In this document: positions 36,135 to 45,630 of the stretch, piece by piece | Position numbering within the stretch: position 1 is the first letter of the stretch | Layout: the number at the start of each line of letters is the position of its first letter | Assembly: GCF_001429545.1 (NCBI RefSeq) | Contig: NZ_LMSP01000001.1 | Location: forward strand, 683,196-747,195 | Source of the DNA: Paenibacillus sp. Soil787 | GTDB taxonomy: Bacteria > Bacillota > Bacilli > Paenibacillales > NBRC-103111 | DNA length: 64,000 nt | Direction: 5' to 3' | Notes under the pieces: model-generated | What the model saw: only the letters and a program-made list of their open reading frames with translations | What the model was told of the DNA's origin: nothing | The model's database searches: none | Made by a program: the position numbers and the translations under genes

Positions 36135-36962
36135 ATGAATACGAAACACTTGTCCTTGTTCATGCAAGTTATTAAAAAGGGGAGCATTACTCAAGTTGCC
36201 AAGGAAACCTATGTGAGCCAACCTGCGATTTCCATGCGGCTTAAGCGTTTAGAGCAGGAAGTAGGAGTTCCCCTGTTTACGGTGGTTGGCCGGGATATCG
36301 CTGTGACGGATGCAGGACTTACTCTGATGGAATATGCAGAGACCATGCTGTCCTTGGAAGGGCAGATTTATCGGGCCATGGAGGAATATCGCCTAGGGAA
36401 CCGAGGCAAAATCATTGTAGCCGCCTCCCAGGTAGTCGCCACTTATTTGTTACCGAAAATCATGTATTCGTTTACTCAAACCTATTCCGATATCACCGTA
36501 GAACTGCAAACAAGAACGGATGAGGAAATTGAGCGATTAGTCAGAATGGGCAGCATTGATATCGGAATGACGCTGCAGCCGCCAGATGACCATTTTTCAT
36601 TTCGAGTCACGCCATTTGCTCAGGAGCGATTGATAGGTATTCAACCTTCGTTGTCATTCCATAGCCGAAAGATGATCGTTCCTCGTGATATTGAATCCTT
36701 ACCTATAAGCGATACATGGGATATGGAGATCATGCATCTCGACTCCACCGAGACCGTTAAACAATTTGTGATTCAGGGAATGGGGTACGGAGTGATCCTG
36801 GAATCAGCAGCCGGTTTTGAGCTATCTTATGGGAGGCTGCAGCCATGGACAACGTTCACTCCAATACCCGTCGTAGCGAGTGTTATTACACGGCCTGCCG
36901 AGCGTCTGTCCAACAGCGTTTGGTATTTCTTGAATCATTTAAGGAATGGAGAGGACGGATGA
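36135..36962 (+). CDS. LysR-family transcriptional regulator
   Basis: 275 aa, start ATG 36135 behind GGGGGCG. HTH at residues 1-60 (FMQVIKKGSITQVAKETYVSQPAISMRLKRLEQEVG, read in parts), then the periplasmic-binding-like effector domain (AASQVVATYLLPKIMY). Divergent from sufS and upstream of a BenE carrier and a polar amino-acid importer, either of which could be a target. The effector domain is slightly short (about 185 residues). Confidence 0.85.
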   Translation: MNTKHLSLFMQVIKKGSITQVAKETYVSQPAISMRLKRLEQEVGVPLFTVVGRDIAVTDAGLTLMEYAETMLSLEGQIYRAMEEYRLGNRGKIIVAASQVVATYLLPKIMYSFTQTYSDITVELQTRTDEEIERLVRMGSIDIGMTLQPPDDHFSFRVTPFAQERLIGIQPSLSFHSRKMIVPRDIESLPISDTWDMEIMHLDSTETVKQFVIQGMGYGVILESAAGFELSYGRLQPWTTFTPIPVVASVITRPAERLSNSVWYFLNHLRNGEDG

Positions 36963-37102
36963 GACAAGCAAGAATGGCGGGATTGGTTGGGGAAGAAATC
37001 TCGAAATTGGGTGGTTACTTGCCCATGACGCTAAGCTACTATTAGGTAAATGAGTAGTCACATTCTCATAGAAAATAACGAAATGATAGATTGGTGAGGT
37101 AT

Positions 37103-38290
37103 ATGTCAGCTCTGAATACACAAAACCTATCGACCGGTGTTATGTCATCTTTGATGGCCTGCACGAGCGGCGCCATCATGATCATAAATTGTGCGGAAAC
37201 AGCGGGATTTAGCCGCTCGCAGCTTATTTCCTGGTTGTTCTGTGTTTACTGCTTAGGCGGCATTCTAAATTTGGTATTGACGTGGACATACAAGATCCCT
37301 TTTGCTGGGGCACACTCGATCACGGCTGTTGCTTATCTAAGCACGGTTGTCGATCAATTTAATTTGAGTGAATTGGCAGGCGGTTTCATTATGGCGGGTG
37401 GACTTATCGCTGTATTCGGCTTTACGGGATTATTCAGTAAAGCGTTGGATTTTATCCCTAAGCCTTTCATTGATGCAATGCTAGCCGGTCTGGTTCTTCA
37501 ATATGTGGTGAATATCATTCCGGCGTTAAAGCATTCACCTCTGATTGGCGGAATGGCCATTTTAGGTTTTTTTATAACACCCAAAATTTCGAAATCAATC
37601 CCTCAGCTACTAGGAGTGATCCTTTTCGGGGTGTTGGGGCTTGTCATCGGGCATGATTTTCAGGCAGTCCCGGAAGCTTCCAAATTTGCTTTACCCCATA
37701 TCATTATTCCTTCCTTTACCATGCACAGTTTCTTCTCGATTGCAATTCCGCTTGCCGTTCTGATTTTGACTAACGATATTGCCGTGGCTTTAGCTGCTTT
37801 GAAGAAAAATGATTATCAGCCTCCAGTTAACCAGACGCTTATACTTTCAGGGATTGGCACGCTAATCGCCGGTTTTTTTGGTGGTCATGCCGTGAACATT
37901 GGTGGGATGATGACAGCGCTGTGCAGCAGTAAGGAAGCAGGTCCGAAAGAATATCGGATAGGTGCGGCACTAGTTTCCGGGGGACTAGTCACTTTATTCG
38001 GTTTATTTGCATGGAAAGTCATTGTGATTATTGAAATGCTCCCTTCCGCTTTTATTACGATGCTATCAGGATTTGCCCTCCTGGCAGTATTGTTAAATAG
38101 CATGCAAGCTGCGTTCTCGGAGTCGTCTTATCGATATTCGACGCTGTTTACTTTTCTAATCGCGATTTCCAACGTCTCATTTATTGGGGTATCCTCGCCT
38201 GTATGGTCTTTGCTGGTAGGGATCATTTCAGCGCAAATTTTCGGTGAAGGAAAGTTCAACAAGAGAACAGTACGGGGAAGGCAGATTTAA
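37103..38290 (+). CDS. BenE-family benzoate/proton symporter-like membrane protein
   Basis: 395 aa, about 11-12 membrane helices. BenE features: AGAHSITAVAYLST in the first half, LTNDIAVALAALKKNDYQPPVN, and GGHAVNIGGMMTALCSSKEAGP. Known members import aromatic acids, but no aromatic degradation genes are in view, so the substrate may differ. ATG 37103 is used with GGTGAGG just upstream; TTG 37091 is an alternative. Confidence 0.75.
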   Translation: MSALNTQNLSTGVMSSLMACTSGAIMIINCAETAGFSRSQLISWLFCVYCLGGILNLVLTWTYKIPFAGAHSITAVAYLSTVVDQFNLSELAGGFIMAGGLIAVFGFTGLFSKALDFIPKPFIDAMLAGLVLQYVVNIIPALKHSPLIGGMAILGFFITPKISKSIPQLLGVILFGVLGLVIGHDFQAVPEASKFALPHIIIPSFTMHSFFSIAIPLAVLILTNDIAVALAALKKNDYQPPVNQTLILSGIGTLIAGFFGGHAVNIGGMMTALCSSKEAGPKEYRIGAALVSGGLVTLFGLFAWKVIVIIEMLPSAFITMLSGFALLAVLLNSMQAAFSESSYRYSTLFTFLIAISNVSFIGVSSPVWSLLVGIISAQIFGEGKFNKRTVRGRQI

Positions 38291-38339
38291 TGGGCGTCGC
38301 ATCAGTAATTTAATCCAACTGAAACAGTAGGAATATTTC

Positions 38340-38369
38340 TTGACTGAATAAAGTTAGTAGTGATAAGAT
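38340..38369 (+). promoter_or_regulatory. Promoter of the amino-acid ABC operon
   Basis: TTGACT, 18 bases, TAAGAT, about 37 bases before the first gene of the operon. Confidence 0.55.
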
Positions 38370-38405
38370 GACAAAAGTTCAAATAAACAACATGGAGGTC
38401 TTCAA

Positions 38406-39263
38406 ATGAAAAAACAATATCTATCGGCGGGCATGCTGCTTCTAGCGAGCTCTCTTATATTTACTGCATGCGGAACAAAAGAAACGGCTAATAAACCATC
38501 TCCATCTGCGGCAGCAACCAAAGAAGCAGCGGCGAAAGAAACACCCGGACAAGCAACTCAAAACTTGTTGGGTACGATCAAAGCAAATGGGAAGATTCGT
38601 ATAGGAACGGAAGGGACTTACGCACCTTTCACGTTCCATGACAAGGATGGGAAATTAACAGGGTTCGATGTAGAGATTGCTCAAGAAATCGCTAAGAAAA
38701 TTGGTGTTCAAGCCGAATTCATCGAAACCAAATGGGATGGCATGTTTGCTGGGCTGGATTCCAAACGATTTGATATTGTTGTGAACGAAGTTACCATTAA
38801 AGAAGACCGTAAAGTGAAATACGATTTCTCAGATCCATATATTGTGTCTAAATCCGTTTTGATTGTACACAAAGACAATAAAGATATTAAAAAATTAACT
38901 GATTTGAAAGGTAAAAAAGCAGGGCAATCATTAACAAGCAACTTAACCGAGATTGCTAAATCCAATGGTGCAGAGATTGTACAAACCGACGGATTTAATC
39001 AAGCCATCGATCTGCTGCTGTCCAAACGTATTGATGCCACCATTAATGATGGGCTGTCTTACCTGGATTTGAAAAAACAAAAACCGGATGTAGCTATTCA
39101 AGTCGTCGATGAGACCAAGGAAGCATCGCAAAGTGCCGTTTTGTTAAACAAGGGTAATCAAGAGCTTGTTGATGCGGTTAATGTAGCATTGGCTGATTTG
39201 AAGAAAGATGGAACCTATCTCAAAATTTCCGAAAAATACTTTGGCCAAGACGTATCGAAGTAG
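38406..39263 (+). CDS. Polar amino-acid (cystine-type) ABC transporter binding lipoprotein
   Basis: 285 aa, family 3 solute-binding protein. Signal peptide with lipobox TACG (Cys near residue 21), Ala/Thr/Lys-rich linker, then GKIRIGTEGTYAPFTFHDKDGKLTGFDVEIA (read in parts), WDGMFAGLDSKRFD and the YDFSDPYIVSK segment. It resembles TcyA-type cystine binding proteins. First gene of a three-gene importer. Confidence 0.85.
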   Translation: MKKQYLSAGMLLLASSLIFTACGTKETANKPSPSAAATKEAAAKETPGQATQNLLGTIKANGKIRIGTEGTYAPFTFHDKDGKLTGFDVEIAQEIAKKIGVQAEFIETKWDGMFAGLDSKRFDIVVNEVTIKEDRKVKYDFSDPYIVSKSVLIVHKDNKDIKKLTDLKGKKAGQSLTSNLTEIAKSNGAEIVQTDGFNQAIDLLLSKRIDATINDGLSYLDLKKQKPDVAIQVVDETKEASQSAVLLNKGNQELVDAVNVALADLKKDGTYLKISEKYFGQDVSK

Positions 39264-39274
39264 GGTTATCTAAC

Positions 39275-39943
39275 ATGGACGATAGAAAATGGCATATCTT
39301 CATAGACTCATTCCTTCCCCTGCTTAAGGCAGGGGTTGCTTTTACAGTACCTTTGACTTTAATCGCATTTACACTGGGGATTTGTCTTGCCTTGGTAACC
39401 GCATTAATTCGTATTTCTGATATTAAACCTCTTGTTCAGGCAGCACGTTTTTACGTGTGGATCATTCGGGGCACGCCTTTGCTGGTGCAGTTGTTTATTA
39501 TTTTTTATGGACTGCCAAGTATCGGGATTACACTGGATGCTTTCCCATCAGCTGTTATAGGATTTACCTTAAGTATTGGCGCCTATGGATCTGAGATTAT
39601 TCGTGGAGCTCTGCTCTCGACACCAAAGGGACAATGGGAAGCATCCTATTCGCTCGGAATGACTAAGCTTCAAGCGCTGCGGGTCATCATATTGCCCCAA
39701 GCCATTCGTATTTCGATTCCATCACTTTTTAACTCGTTCATAAGCTTGGTGAAAGACACCTCACTCGCAGCTACTGTCACGGTGACGGAAATGTTTCAAA
39801 AAGCTCAGCAAATTACGGCTACCGTTTATGAACCCTTATTGCTTTATTGTGAAGCTGCACTCATTTATCTAGTGCTTAGTACAATTCTTTCAAATATTCA
39901 AGGTCGTTTGGAGAAAAAGTTTGACCTTCATACGGCTAGATAG
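39275..39943 (+). CDS. Polar amino-acid ABC transporter permease
   Basis: 222 aa, His/Glu/Gln/Arg-type permease with about five helices. Motifs: [22 protein letters not shown] and the EAA loop [24 protein letters not shown]. Forms a homodimeric channel in this class. Ends 10 bases before the ATPase start. Confidence 0.9.
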   Translation: MDDRKWHIFIDSFLPLLKAGVAFTVPLTLIAFTLGICLALVTALIRISDIKPLVQAARFYVWIIRGTPLLVQLFIIFYGLPSIGITLDAFPSAVIGFTLSIGAYGSEIIRGALLSTPKGQWEASYSLGMTKLQALRVIILPQAIRISIPSLFNSFISLVKDTSLAATVTVTEMFQKAQQITATVYEPLLLYCEAALIYLVLSTILSNIQGRLEKKFDLHTAR

Positions 39944-39953
39944 TGGTGGATGT

Positions 39954-40706
39954 ATGATTACAATCAACAATCTATTCAAGGCCTTCGGTTCTCAGCAGGT
40001 GTTAAAAGGTATCAATATTGCCTTAGAGAGAGGCAAAGTGATGGTTGTCATCGGTCCCTCCGGCTCCGGGAAATCTACCTTGCTTCGTTCTATTAACGCT
40101 CTAGAAATTCCTGATAAAGGCACAATTGAGGTAGGGAACGCTCATCTTACATTTACTGAAAAAGATAAGCCAAAACAGAGTGAGATCCTCGCTTTAAGGA
40201 AAAAGACAGGGATGGTTTTTCAGTCCTATCATTTATTTCCTCATTTAACGGTATTACAAAATGTGACGGCAGCTCAGGTCGTTGTGAAGAAAAGAAGCAG
40301 GCAAGAGGCTAAAAGTAAAGCGGTCGAACTGCTTAGGAAGGTCGGTTTAGAGGACAAGGCTAGCTCTTATCCGCATCAGCTTTCCGGAGGACAACAGCAG
40401 CGAGTAGGTATAGCCCGAGCATTGGCCGTAGATCCCGAAGTGCTCTTATTTGATGAGCCAACTTCCGCCTTAGACCCTGAGCTTGTGGGGGAAGTGCTTA
40501 AAGTCATGAAAGACTTGGCCGTGGAAGGTATGACTATGATGATTGTTACGCATGAAATGCAATTCGCTAAGGAAGTAGCGGATACGGTTGTCTTTATGAA
40601 CGATGGCAGTATTATTGAGCAGGGTACTCCCGATTCTTTGTTTAATCATCCTGAACAAGATAGAACAAGATTGTTTTTATCTAGACTTAGCGGGGCAAGC
40701 AACTAA
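39954..40706 (+). CDS. Polar amino-acid ABC transporter ATP-binding protein
   Basis: 250 aa from ATG 39954. Walker [10 protein letters not shown] (about 35-43), Q-loop [16 protein letters not shown], signature LSGGQQQR, Walker [13 protein letters not shown]-loop VTHEM. Completes the importer with the two preceding genes; TcyC-like by order. Confidence 0.9.
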   Translation: MITINNLFKAFGSQQVLKGINIALERGKVMVVIGPSGSGKSTLLRSINALEIPDKGTIEVGNAHLTFTEKDKPKQSEILALRKKTGMVFQSYHLFPHLTVLQNVTAAQVVVKKRSRQEAKSKAVELLRKVGLEDKASSYPHQLSGGQQQRVGIARALAVDPEVLLFDEPTSALDPELVGEVLKVMKDLAVEGMTMMIVTHEMQFAKEVADTVVFMNDGSIIEQGTPDSLFNHPEQDRTRLFLSRLSGASN

Positions 40707-40746
40707 TAATAGCTATTTGCCATAAGGCTAGGATGAACGATACTAG

Positions 40747-40778
40747 GGCTGCTGGATCTTTCGGCAGTCTATTTTTAT
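40747..40778 (+). terminator. Probable terminator of the amino-acid importer
   Basis: GGCTGCTG / CGGCAGTC around gatcttt, followed by TATTTTTA. Imperfect stem. Confidence 0.5.
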
Positions 40779-40819
40779 TTTTCAAGATGCTGCTCTCTAA
40801 ATTGAGAGGGGGAAGTACT

Positions 40820-41031
40820 ATGAAATTTCCGAAAAGGTTTAGGGGAGAGAAATTAATAATACTAGGATTGCCTATTTGCAGGACTTCCTCACACCTATTC
40901 AACTTGAGCTAAGACGGCTGAATGCCGGGGAGAATGGCTACCTCGAAGGGTATTATCACAAGGGGATTTTGGCTGGCGATAAATGGGTTTATCTAATCCA
41001 AACGTCCAAGCAATCATGGGCAACTGAATAA
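40820..41031 (+). pseudogene. Frameshifted small gene of unknown function
   Basis: ATG 40820 with GGGGGAAG upstream begins MKFPKRF. The long reading continues in another frame (IAYLQDFLTPIQLELRRLNA, then GENGYLEGYYHKGILAGDKWVYLIQTSK to TAA 41029), so a shift near 40840 is likely. The second part has protein-like composition but I do not recognise it. Confidence 0.45.
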
Positions 41032-41150
41032 TCATAAAAAACAGGACTTTCCTTTGTCTTTTTAGGACATTTGAGAAGGTCTTTTTCATAGGAATTGATC
41101 CTTATTTATGCAATAATATAATCACGTTAAAGCTTAAAAGGAGAAAAAAC

Positions 41151-41348
41151 ATGCCCAAACAACGTAAACTGGTAGAAGCTTCTGACTTTGAAAGGATGCG
41201 GGTATTTCGACAGCCCATCTCAATCTTTATACAAGGTGAACAAATAGGTGAAAATGTTATCATTCAATCTCATGATGACGAATTAGTTGTAAGCACCACT
41301 GGAGAAAAATTCGTGAAGGCAAATTGTGATTTTCTAAGTAAAAGATAG
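41151..41348 (+). CDS. Small hypothetical protein (65 aa)
   Basis: AAAAGGAG stands 7-8 bases before ATG 41151. The sequence is mixed, without Cys clusters, signal or membrane segment (IFIQGEQIGENVIIQSHDDE in the middle suggests a small beta fold). No family recognised; single gene. Confidence 0.6.
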   Translation: MPKQRKLVEASDFERMRVFRQPISIFIQGEQIGENVIIQSHDDELVVSTTGEKFVKANCDFLSKR

Positions 41349-41398
41349 TCATACTCGAAAGGATTGATTAATACCAAAAACGCAAAGGCGTGAAATAA

Positions 41399-41831
41399 AT
41401 GGCGGAGCATTTCAATGAGGAGCAATACGAAAAGCCGATTGTCAAATTCATCGTCATTACAGATACACATGTTAAAGATAATGTAGAAGGCGTGCATTCG
41501 CTGAATTTCATCCATGCTTTACGGGATATCAGGGAAGCTTCACCCGATAGTCAGGGCATTATGCATATTGGTCATGTGACTAACAATGGCAAGCAAAAAG
41601 AGTTTGAAACAATGACACGAATTTTGAAGGATCATAGCGCATATAAGAACCAATTCGGCTAGTCAGCCGGATGGGAGACTCGTATTCACTGATCTGAATC
41701 TTCCAGTGGGATCTTATGATATCATTTATTTGGGAGAAATGTTGAATACAGAGCTGGTTCGAATATCTTTTGAGGTTATTTCTGATGCAAATGAGGTGGC
41801 AAGTTTCTTGCTTCCTCTTTTTTTAACATAA
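41399..41831 (+). pseudogene. Metallophosphoesterase remnant with internal deletion
   Basis: The first 87 codons match the start of calcineurin-like phosphoesterases (FIVITDTHV, then a region where GDxTNNG is expected). They end at TAG 41660, after which a C-terminal-looking piece (PDGRLVFTDLNLPVGSYDII) continues in another frame from 41667. The catalytic core between is missing. The expected metal-ligand Asp of GD.TNNG reads His (GHVTNNG). No ribosome site. Dead gene. Confidence 0.7.
41793..41824 (+). terminator. Terminator after the phosphoesterase remnant
   Basis: GAGG-tg-GCAAG, loop ttt, CTTGC-tt-CCTC, then seven T. Confidence 0.75.
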
Positions 41832-41832
41832 T

Positions 41833-41876
41833 AGAAAGTAAAAGTTTCAAGGTAGAGCTAGTGGTACACCCTTTCT
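41833..41876. repeat. 44-nt AGAAAG...CTTTCT element, copy 2
   Basis: AGAAAGTAAAAGTTTCAAGG, TAGAGC, then CCCTTTCT; same length as the copy at 25649-25692 and again directly after a terminator. Beyond it, 41877-42403 has no gene. Confidence 0.7.
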
Positions 41877-42179
41877 AGTTTTTTAGCTCCAAACAGGAGA
41901 TTTTGTGACAAATAGGTTCGAATTGTTGTACAAACTACAACTTTTACTAACAAAATAGCCTTTTGGCATGTGAATTGTTGCAGAATCTACAACATTGGTA
42001 ATCACGATAGTTGATCGAAATCGAAGTTGCCAAGTTAACTGTGGTTAAAGCTTATTTTGGGCACTTTGAACTCATTCTATCGAAGTAGATGCCCCCGGCG
42101 AATACCGAATAATGGAGCCATCTTGTAGAACAGAAGAGGGGGGTGTGAGGGTGGAAAGGCGCTTTGCGGTGGGCCGCCT

Positions 42180-42228
42180 TTGAAGTCGTGTTTATACCGC
42201 ATAATAAATTAACAAAACACGACTTCAA
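42180..42228. repeat. Inverted repeat with 14-base perfect arms
   Basis: TTGAAGTCGTGTTT (42180-42193) and AAACACGACTTCAA (42215-42228) around 21 bases. Not followed by a T run. Could be an operator or the ends of a lost element. Confidence 0.6.
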
Positions 42229-42403
42229 CAGCGGTTGGAACCCCACATCCATTCCTCTCCGTGCTCAAAATGTATGGGTTTGCATGCATAAGGACCTTCA
42301 GGGTAATCTTCCCTAGCAGTTTTTTTAACGGACTCGGATATGGGCAGCCTTTTTCTCTACAGCTACAATAAGAGAAGAGATTAATACGAAGGAGCCTCTT
42401 TCA

Positions 42404-42547
42404 ATGTTAGCTAACTTTCCGATAAAAGGGCCAAATGGCGTAAGATTTGCGTATTTCACAGATATGGATGGGCAACATAACTCGGCTATTACGGTAACTG
42501 AGCAAGGAGAAGTATGGATCAGAACCCTTGAAATTTCCAAAGAATAA
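42404..42547 (+). CDS. Small hypothetical protein (47 aa)
   Basis: AAGGAG (42389-42394) lies 9 bases before ATG 42404. The product (MLANFPIKGPNGVRFAYFTD, MDGQHNSAITVTEQGEVWI) has globular-like composition without recognised domain. It ends 9 bases before the GH13 fragment and may be part of the same decayed region. Confidence 0.4.
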   Translation: MLANFPIKGPNGVRFAYFTDMDGQHNSAITVTEQGEVWIRTLEISKE

Positions 42548-42556
42548 CCTGGATAT

Positions 42557-42964
42557 ATGTATGAAAATTTTACGGCTATCCCAAGTCCCGAATGGATTGA
42601 AAAATCAGTGATTTATGAGCTTCATATCAGGGCGTTTACCGATGATGGTTTTAATGGGCTAACAGACAAAATCGATTATTTCAAAAATTTGGGAATAAAT
42701 ACACTTTGGCTGATGCCTTTCAACGAAGTTGGACATGAAGGAAGATTAGGTAAATATGGCGACCCCTACGCAGAACGATTTTATAGTTTTATAACTCTTA
42801 TAAGTACAGCTTTCCAAGAAATGCTTTACGAACCATCCAGCATTTTGGAAGGGCGAACTAACGTTCATTCGCAATTCGGAAGAATTGGTTTTATCATTAT
42901 GAAACAATCATATATAGATTGTCCAAATAGAAAAAGATTTATCAAGTTTGTTTTGATACAGTAA
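42557..42964 (+). pseudogene. N-terminal fragment of a GH13 alpha-amylase-family enzyme
   Basis: Codons 12-73 match the start of the GH13 barrel: WIEKSVIYELHIRAFTDDGF, LTDKIDYFKNLGINTLWLMP and KYGDPYA. After residue 75 similarity ends abruptly in an unrelated tail, and the barrel's catalytic Asp/Glu region is absent (the family needs over 400 residues). The frame runs into the 3' end of the convergent MFS gene. Truncated by deletion or by arrival of that gene. Confidence 0.75.
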
Positions 42965-44258
42965 GCTTGTACCACAGCAACATGCCTAGGGAACCCAGAC
43001 CTACCAAAAATAAAAGGCCATAAACGTATTTGAAGGAATAAGGAATTGGCGTATTCTTTTGAATTTCGAGTAGGATTCCACAAATCGCAACTGAAATTGA
43101 GCCTCCAAAAAATTGGATAAGCTGCATAAGTCCCATGCCAGAACCTATTAATGATTTTGGAAGAATACGTGAGGTCTCGTTGTTCAATGATGCTATCGTT
43201 GCTGAAAAAGCAGGCGAAAAACAAAGATATCCAAGAAGAATAACAAGTGGAGAAGCGCCAAGAGTCGTATAAAAAGCAATCATCACCAAAGATAACATAC
43301 AATGCCCGATAAACATAAAACGTAGATTCCCGTTTCGATCTATCCAGCGTCCGACAAATCGTGTTAAGAAGGCCGACAAAATGGCCCCTGGCGCAATGGT
43401 TAAGCCAATCATCATAGCCGATTGATCGAACACCTTGGCTAACACCAACGGCATTAAAAATAAATTACCAAGGTTCAACACCAAGATGCAAAACCCGATC
43501 GTAACCAGTTTAAGATAAGTTGGATTTCTCAATAGTTCAGGGTTAATGAACGTATTGTTTGCTCGTTTCAAGTGCCAAGTATGTACGAGCAATGAAAGAC
43601 AACTGGCAGCAAGCCAGGCGGCAGAAACTTGCGTCACAGCTAACAGCAGCGTAGTTGCATTTACGATTGTTAAGAAAGCACCCAGAATATCGAACCGAAA
43701 GGCTGCCGCATTTTCTTTGGGAAGCAGATGCACTAGAATAGGAAGAATAACCAGAACCAGACAAGTAATTGCGAACAATTCGTTCCAGCCAAAATATTCA
43801 CTGATTAAGCCGCCAACGATCGGACCGAGCCCGAAAGCCATAGCACTTCCTGCAGAAATCATGGCGATGGCTGACCCTCGTCTTTCAATTGGAATATATC
43901 GACTTGCCAGAACCAAACCAAGGCCTGCCATCACCCCTGCGCCTGCTGACTGAAGAATACGAGCCATAAGCAAAGCATGGAATTCCCGGGCAAATAATCC
44001 GAAAATCGATGAAAAACCCAGCACCAAGAGCCCCGCGATCAGCAGTTTACGAATCGGTAAGACATCTGAGAGTCTGCTATAAATAACTGTCGATAAGGCA
44101 TATCCGATGGAGTAACTCGAGATCACCCAAGATCCGAGATCTGCCGTGATGCCAAGATCTTGAATAATACTAGGGATAGAAACATTGAACATCGTCGTAT
44201 TCATGACAACGATGAACAAGCCAATCGTCCATACTGGCATAACAATTTTATCGTTCAT
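42942..44258 (-). CDS. MFS transporter (drug-efflux type)
   Basis: 438 aa with about 12-14 helices. VSIPSIIQDLGITADLGSWVISSYSIGYALSTVIYSRLSD (motif A in the loop; read in parts) and ARILQSAGAGVMAGLGLVLA. Its layout matches the exporter at 30954-32330. No regulator or palindrome is next to it. Its 3' end overlaps the GH13 fragment by 23 bases. Confidence 0.8.
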   Translation of the reverse strand: MNDKIVMPVWTIGLFIVVMNTTMFNVSIPSIIQDLGITADLGSWVISSYSIGYALSTVIYSRLSDVLPIRKLLIAGLLVLGFSSIFGLFAREFHALLMARILQSAGAGVMAGLGLVLASRYIPIERRGSAIAMISAGSAMAFGLGPIVGGLISEYFGWNELFAITCLVLVILPILVHLLPKENAAAFRFDILGAFLTIVNATTLLLAVTQVSAAWLAASCLSLLVHTWHLKRANNTFINPELLRNPTYLKLVTIGFCILVLNLGNLFLMPLVLAKVFDQSAMMIGLTIAPGAILSAFLTRFVGRWIDRNGNLRFMFIGHCMLSLVMIAFYTTLGASPLVILLGYLCFSPAFSATIASLNNETSRILPKSLIGSGMGLMQLIQFFGGSISVAICGILLEIQKNTPIPYSFKYVYGLLFLVGLGSLGMLLWYKLTVSKQT

Positions 44259-44419
44259 CCATTCCCATCCTGTCTAACTAGAGATGTGTGTTATCTATCC
44301 CCTATTATACAAATGTCACTCCTACATAAAAAGAGCTGGCTATTCCTTTCATGAATAATAGTGTGTTTTTTATCCACACTACAGGTAAAGGAAGAAAGCA
44401 ATTAAAGGGGGAAAACGGG

Positions 44420-45001
44420 TTGGAAAAGATATTATTACGAATTTTATTTGCCTCATCATTAGCTGCTGCTCCATTCATTTTGAAACGTAATAATCTGCTC
44501 ATGTATTTAACCGTATTCTTCACGAAGTGCGTTTTATCGAGTTCGATAGATTCCTTCTTTATTAAAAAAGGACATATATCGTACCCCGTTCGTCCTTTGT
44601 CCAAAGTATTTGATACCAATATTTTGTACGATTTTTTATTTTATCCGCTGTTAAGTGTAATTTGGATAAGATACTCTTATCAAAGCAAACCTCGTGAACT
44701 CATCACGAGAAGTCTATTCTTTAGTGTACCAATGACTTTGCTTCAATGGTTTTTAGAGAGGAAAACGGATTTGTTTAGATGGAAATCCTGGTCTGTTTTG
44801 CATACATTTGCATCCCTTAACTTTACTTTGTTTACGATAAGAGGGTTTGTTGGTTTATTAAAAAGGATTACGCCTGAGATAAATGTAAGAGAAAGAAATT
44901 TCGTAGAGGAACGACCCCATAGCAAGATGCCTTCACCTGAGTTCATAGCAAGTTCAGCAAATTACCGACTGCCAAATGACAACTATGCACAAATCCAATA
45001 A
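44420..45001 (+). CDS. CBO0543-like conserved membrane protein
   Basis: 193 aa from TTG 44420, with AAAGGGGG 8 bases upstream; the earlier ATG 44351 lacks a site. About four helices. Core SSSIDSFFIKKGHISYPVRP and the WFLERKTDLFRWKSW segment are typical of the CBO0543 family of Bacillota membrane proteins of unknown function. The C-terminal 35 residues are polar. Overlaps the next gene. Confidence 0.65.
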   Translation: MEKILLRILFASSLAAAPFILKRNNLLMYLTVFFTKCVLSSSIDSFFIKKGHISYPVRPLSKVFDTNILYDFLFYPLLSVIWIRYSYQSKPRELITRSLFFSVPMTLLQWFLERKTDLFRWKSWSVLHTFASLNFTLFTIRGFVGLLKRITPEINVRERNFVEERPHSKMPSPEFIASSANYRLPNDNYAQIQ

Positions 45002-45449
45002 AATTGAGAAATTATTATGGGCTATCGCACTCCCTGGGTTTGGTCAGTTTTTAAATGGGAAATATATCAAAGGAATTATGTTAATTCTAATGGAATTTAT
45101 CGTGAATTACATGTCAGATCTCAATCAAATTATTATCGACAGTTTTAAAGGAAACATTCAAGAGGCCATCCAGCAAACCGATTATCATTGGCTCATGTTT
45201 TACCCTTGTCTCTACATGTTTGGAATTTGGGATGCTTATAAAGACGGGGGAGATACGGCAGAGTATGCGTATATGCCTTTTGTATCAGGAGCTTTTCTGG
45301 GGACAGTAGGCATCATCTATTCGGATGAGCTTCAGCCTTTCGGTATTCTCATGGGTCCAGTATGGCTGCCTATGCTGTTTTCATTCGTTGGCATTGCGAT
45401 AGGCATTATTATGTTTCTTTTTTTAAAACGACGCCACTCGATATTATAA
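44976..45449 (+). CDS. Conserved small membrane protein with PGFGQFLNGKY motif
   Basis: 157 aa (154 if ATG 44985 is used). IALPGFGQFLNGKYIKGIML is the TM2-like turn seen in many small Bacillota membrane proteins; about four helices follow. Overlaps the preceding CBO0543-like gene by 26 bases, so the two are probably co-translated. Function unknown. Confidence 0.65.
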   Translation: MTTMHKSNKIEKLLWAIALPGFGQFLNGKYIKGIMLILMEFIVNYMSDLNQIIIDSFKGNIQEAIQQTDYHWLMFYPCLYMFGIWDAYKDGGDTAEYAYMPFVSGAFLGTVGIIYSDELQPFGILMGPVWLPMLFSFVGIAIGIIMFLFLKRRHSIL

Positions 45450-45630
45450 AGGGTATCCCTGTCGGATATATAAGACAGATGGAGATCCTTTTTTTGTATC
45501 TATTACTTGTGTGTTCGTCTATGGTTTTTTGACTAATAGGATTATATATCATGTGAGTCCATATATACCCAATCGTCATATCTCTCGTAAGCATAAGATA
45601 AAGTGCGGGGTGATTGGGGGGTGAAAAGTA

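Noticed and set aside
36960..37045. 28-codon frame overlapping the lysR end
   Set aside because: A ribosome-site-like GAGAGGA precedes it, but the peptide has no recognisable feature and the region is probably untranslated spacer.
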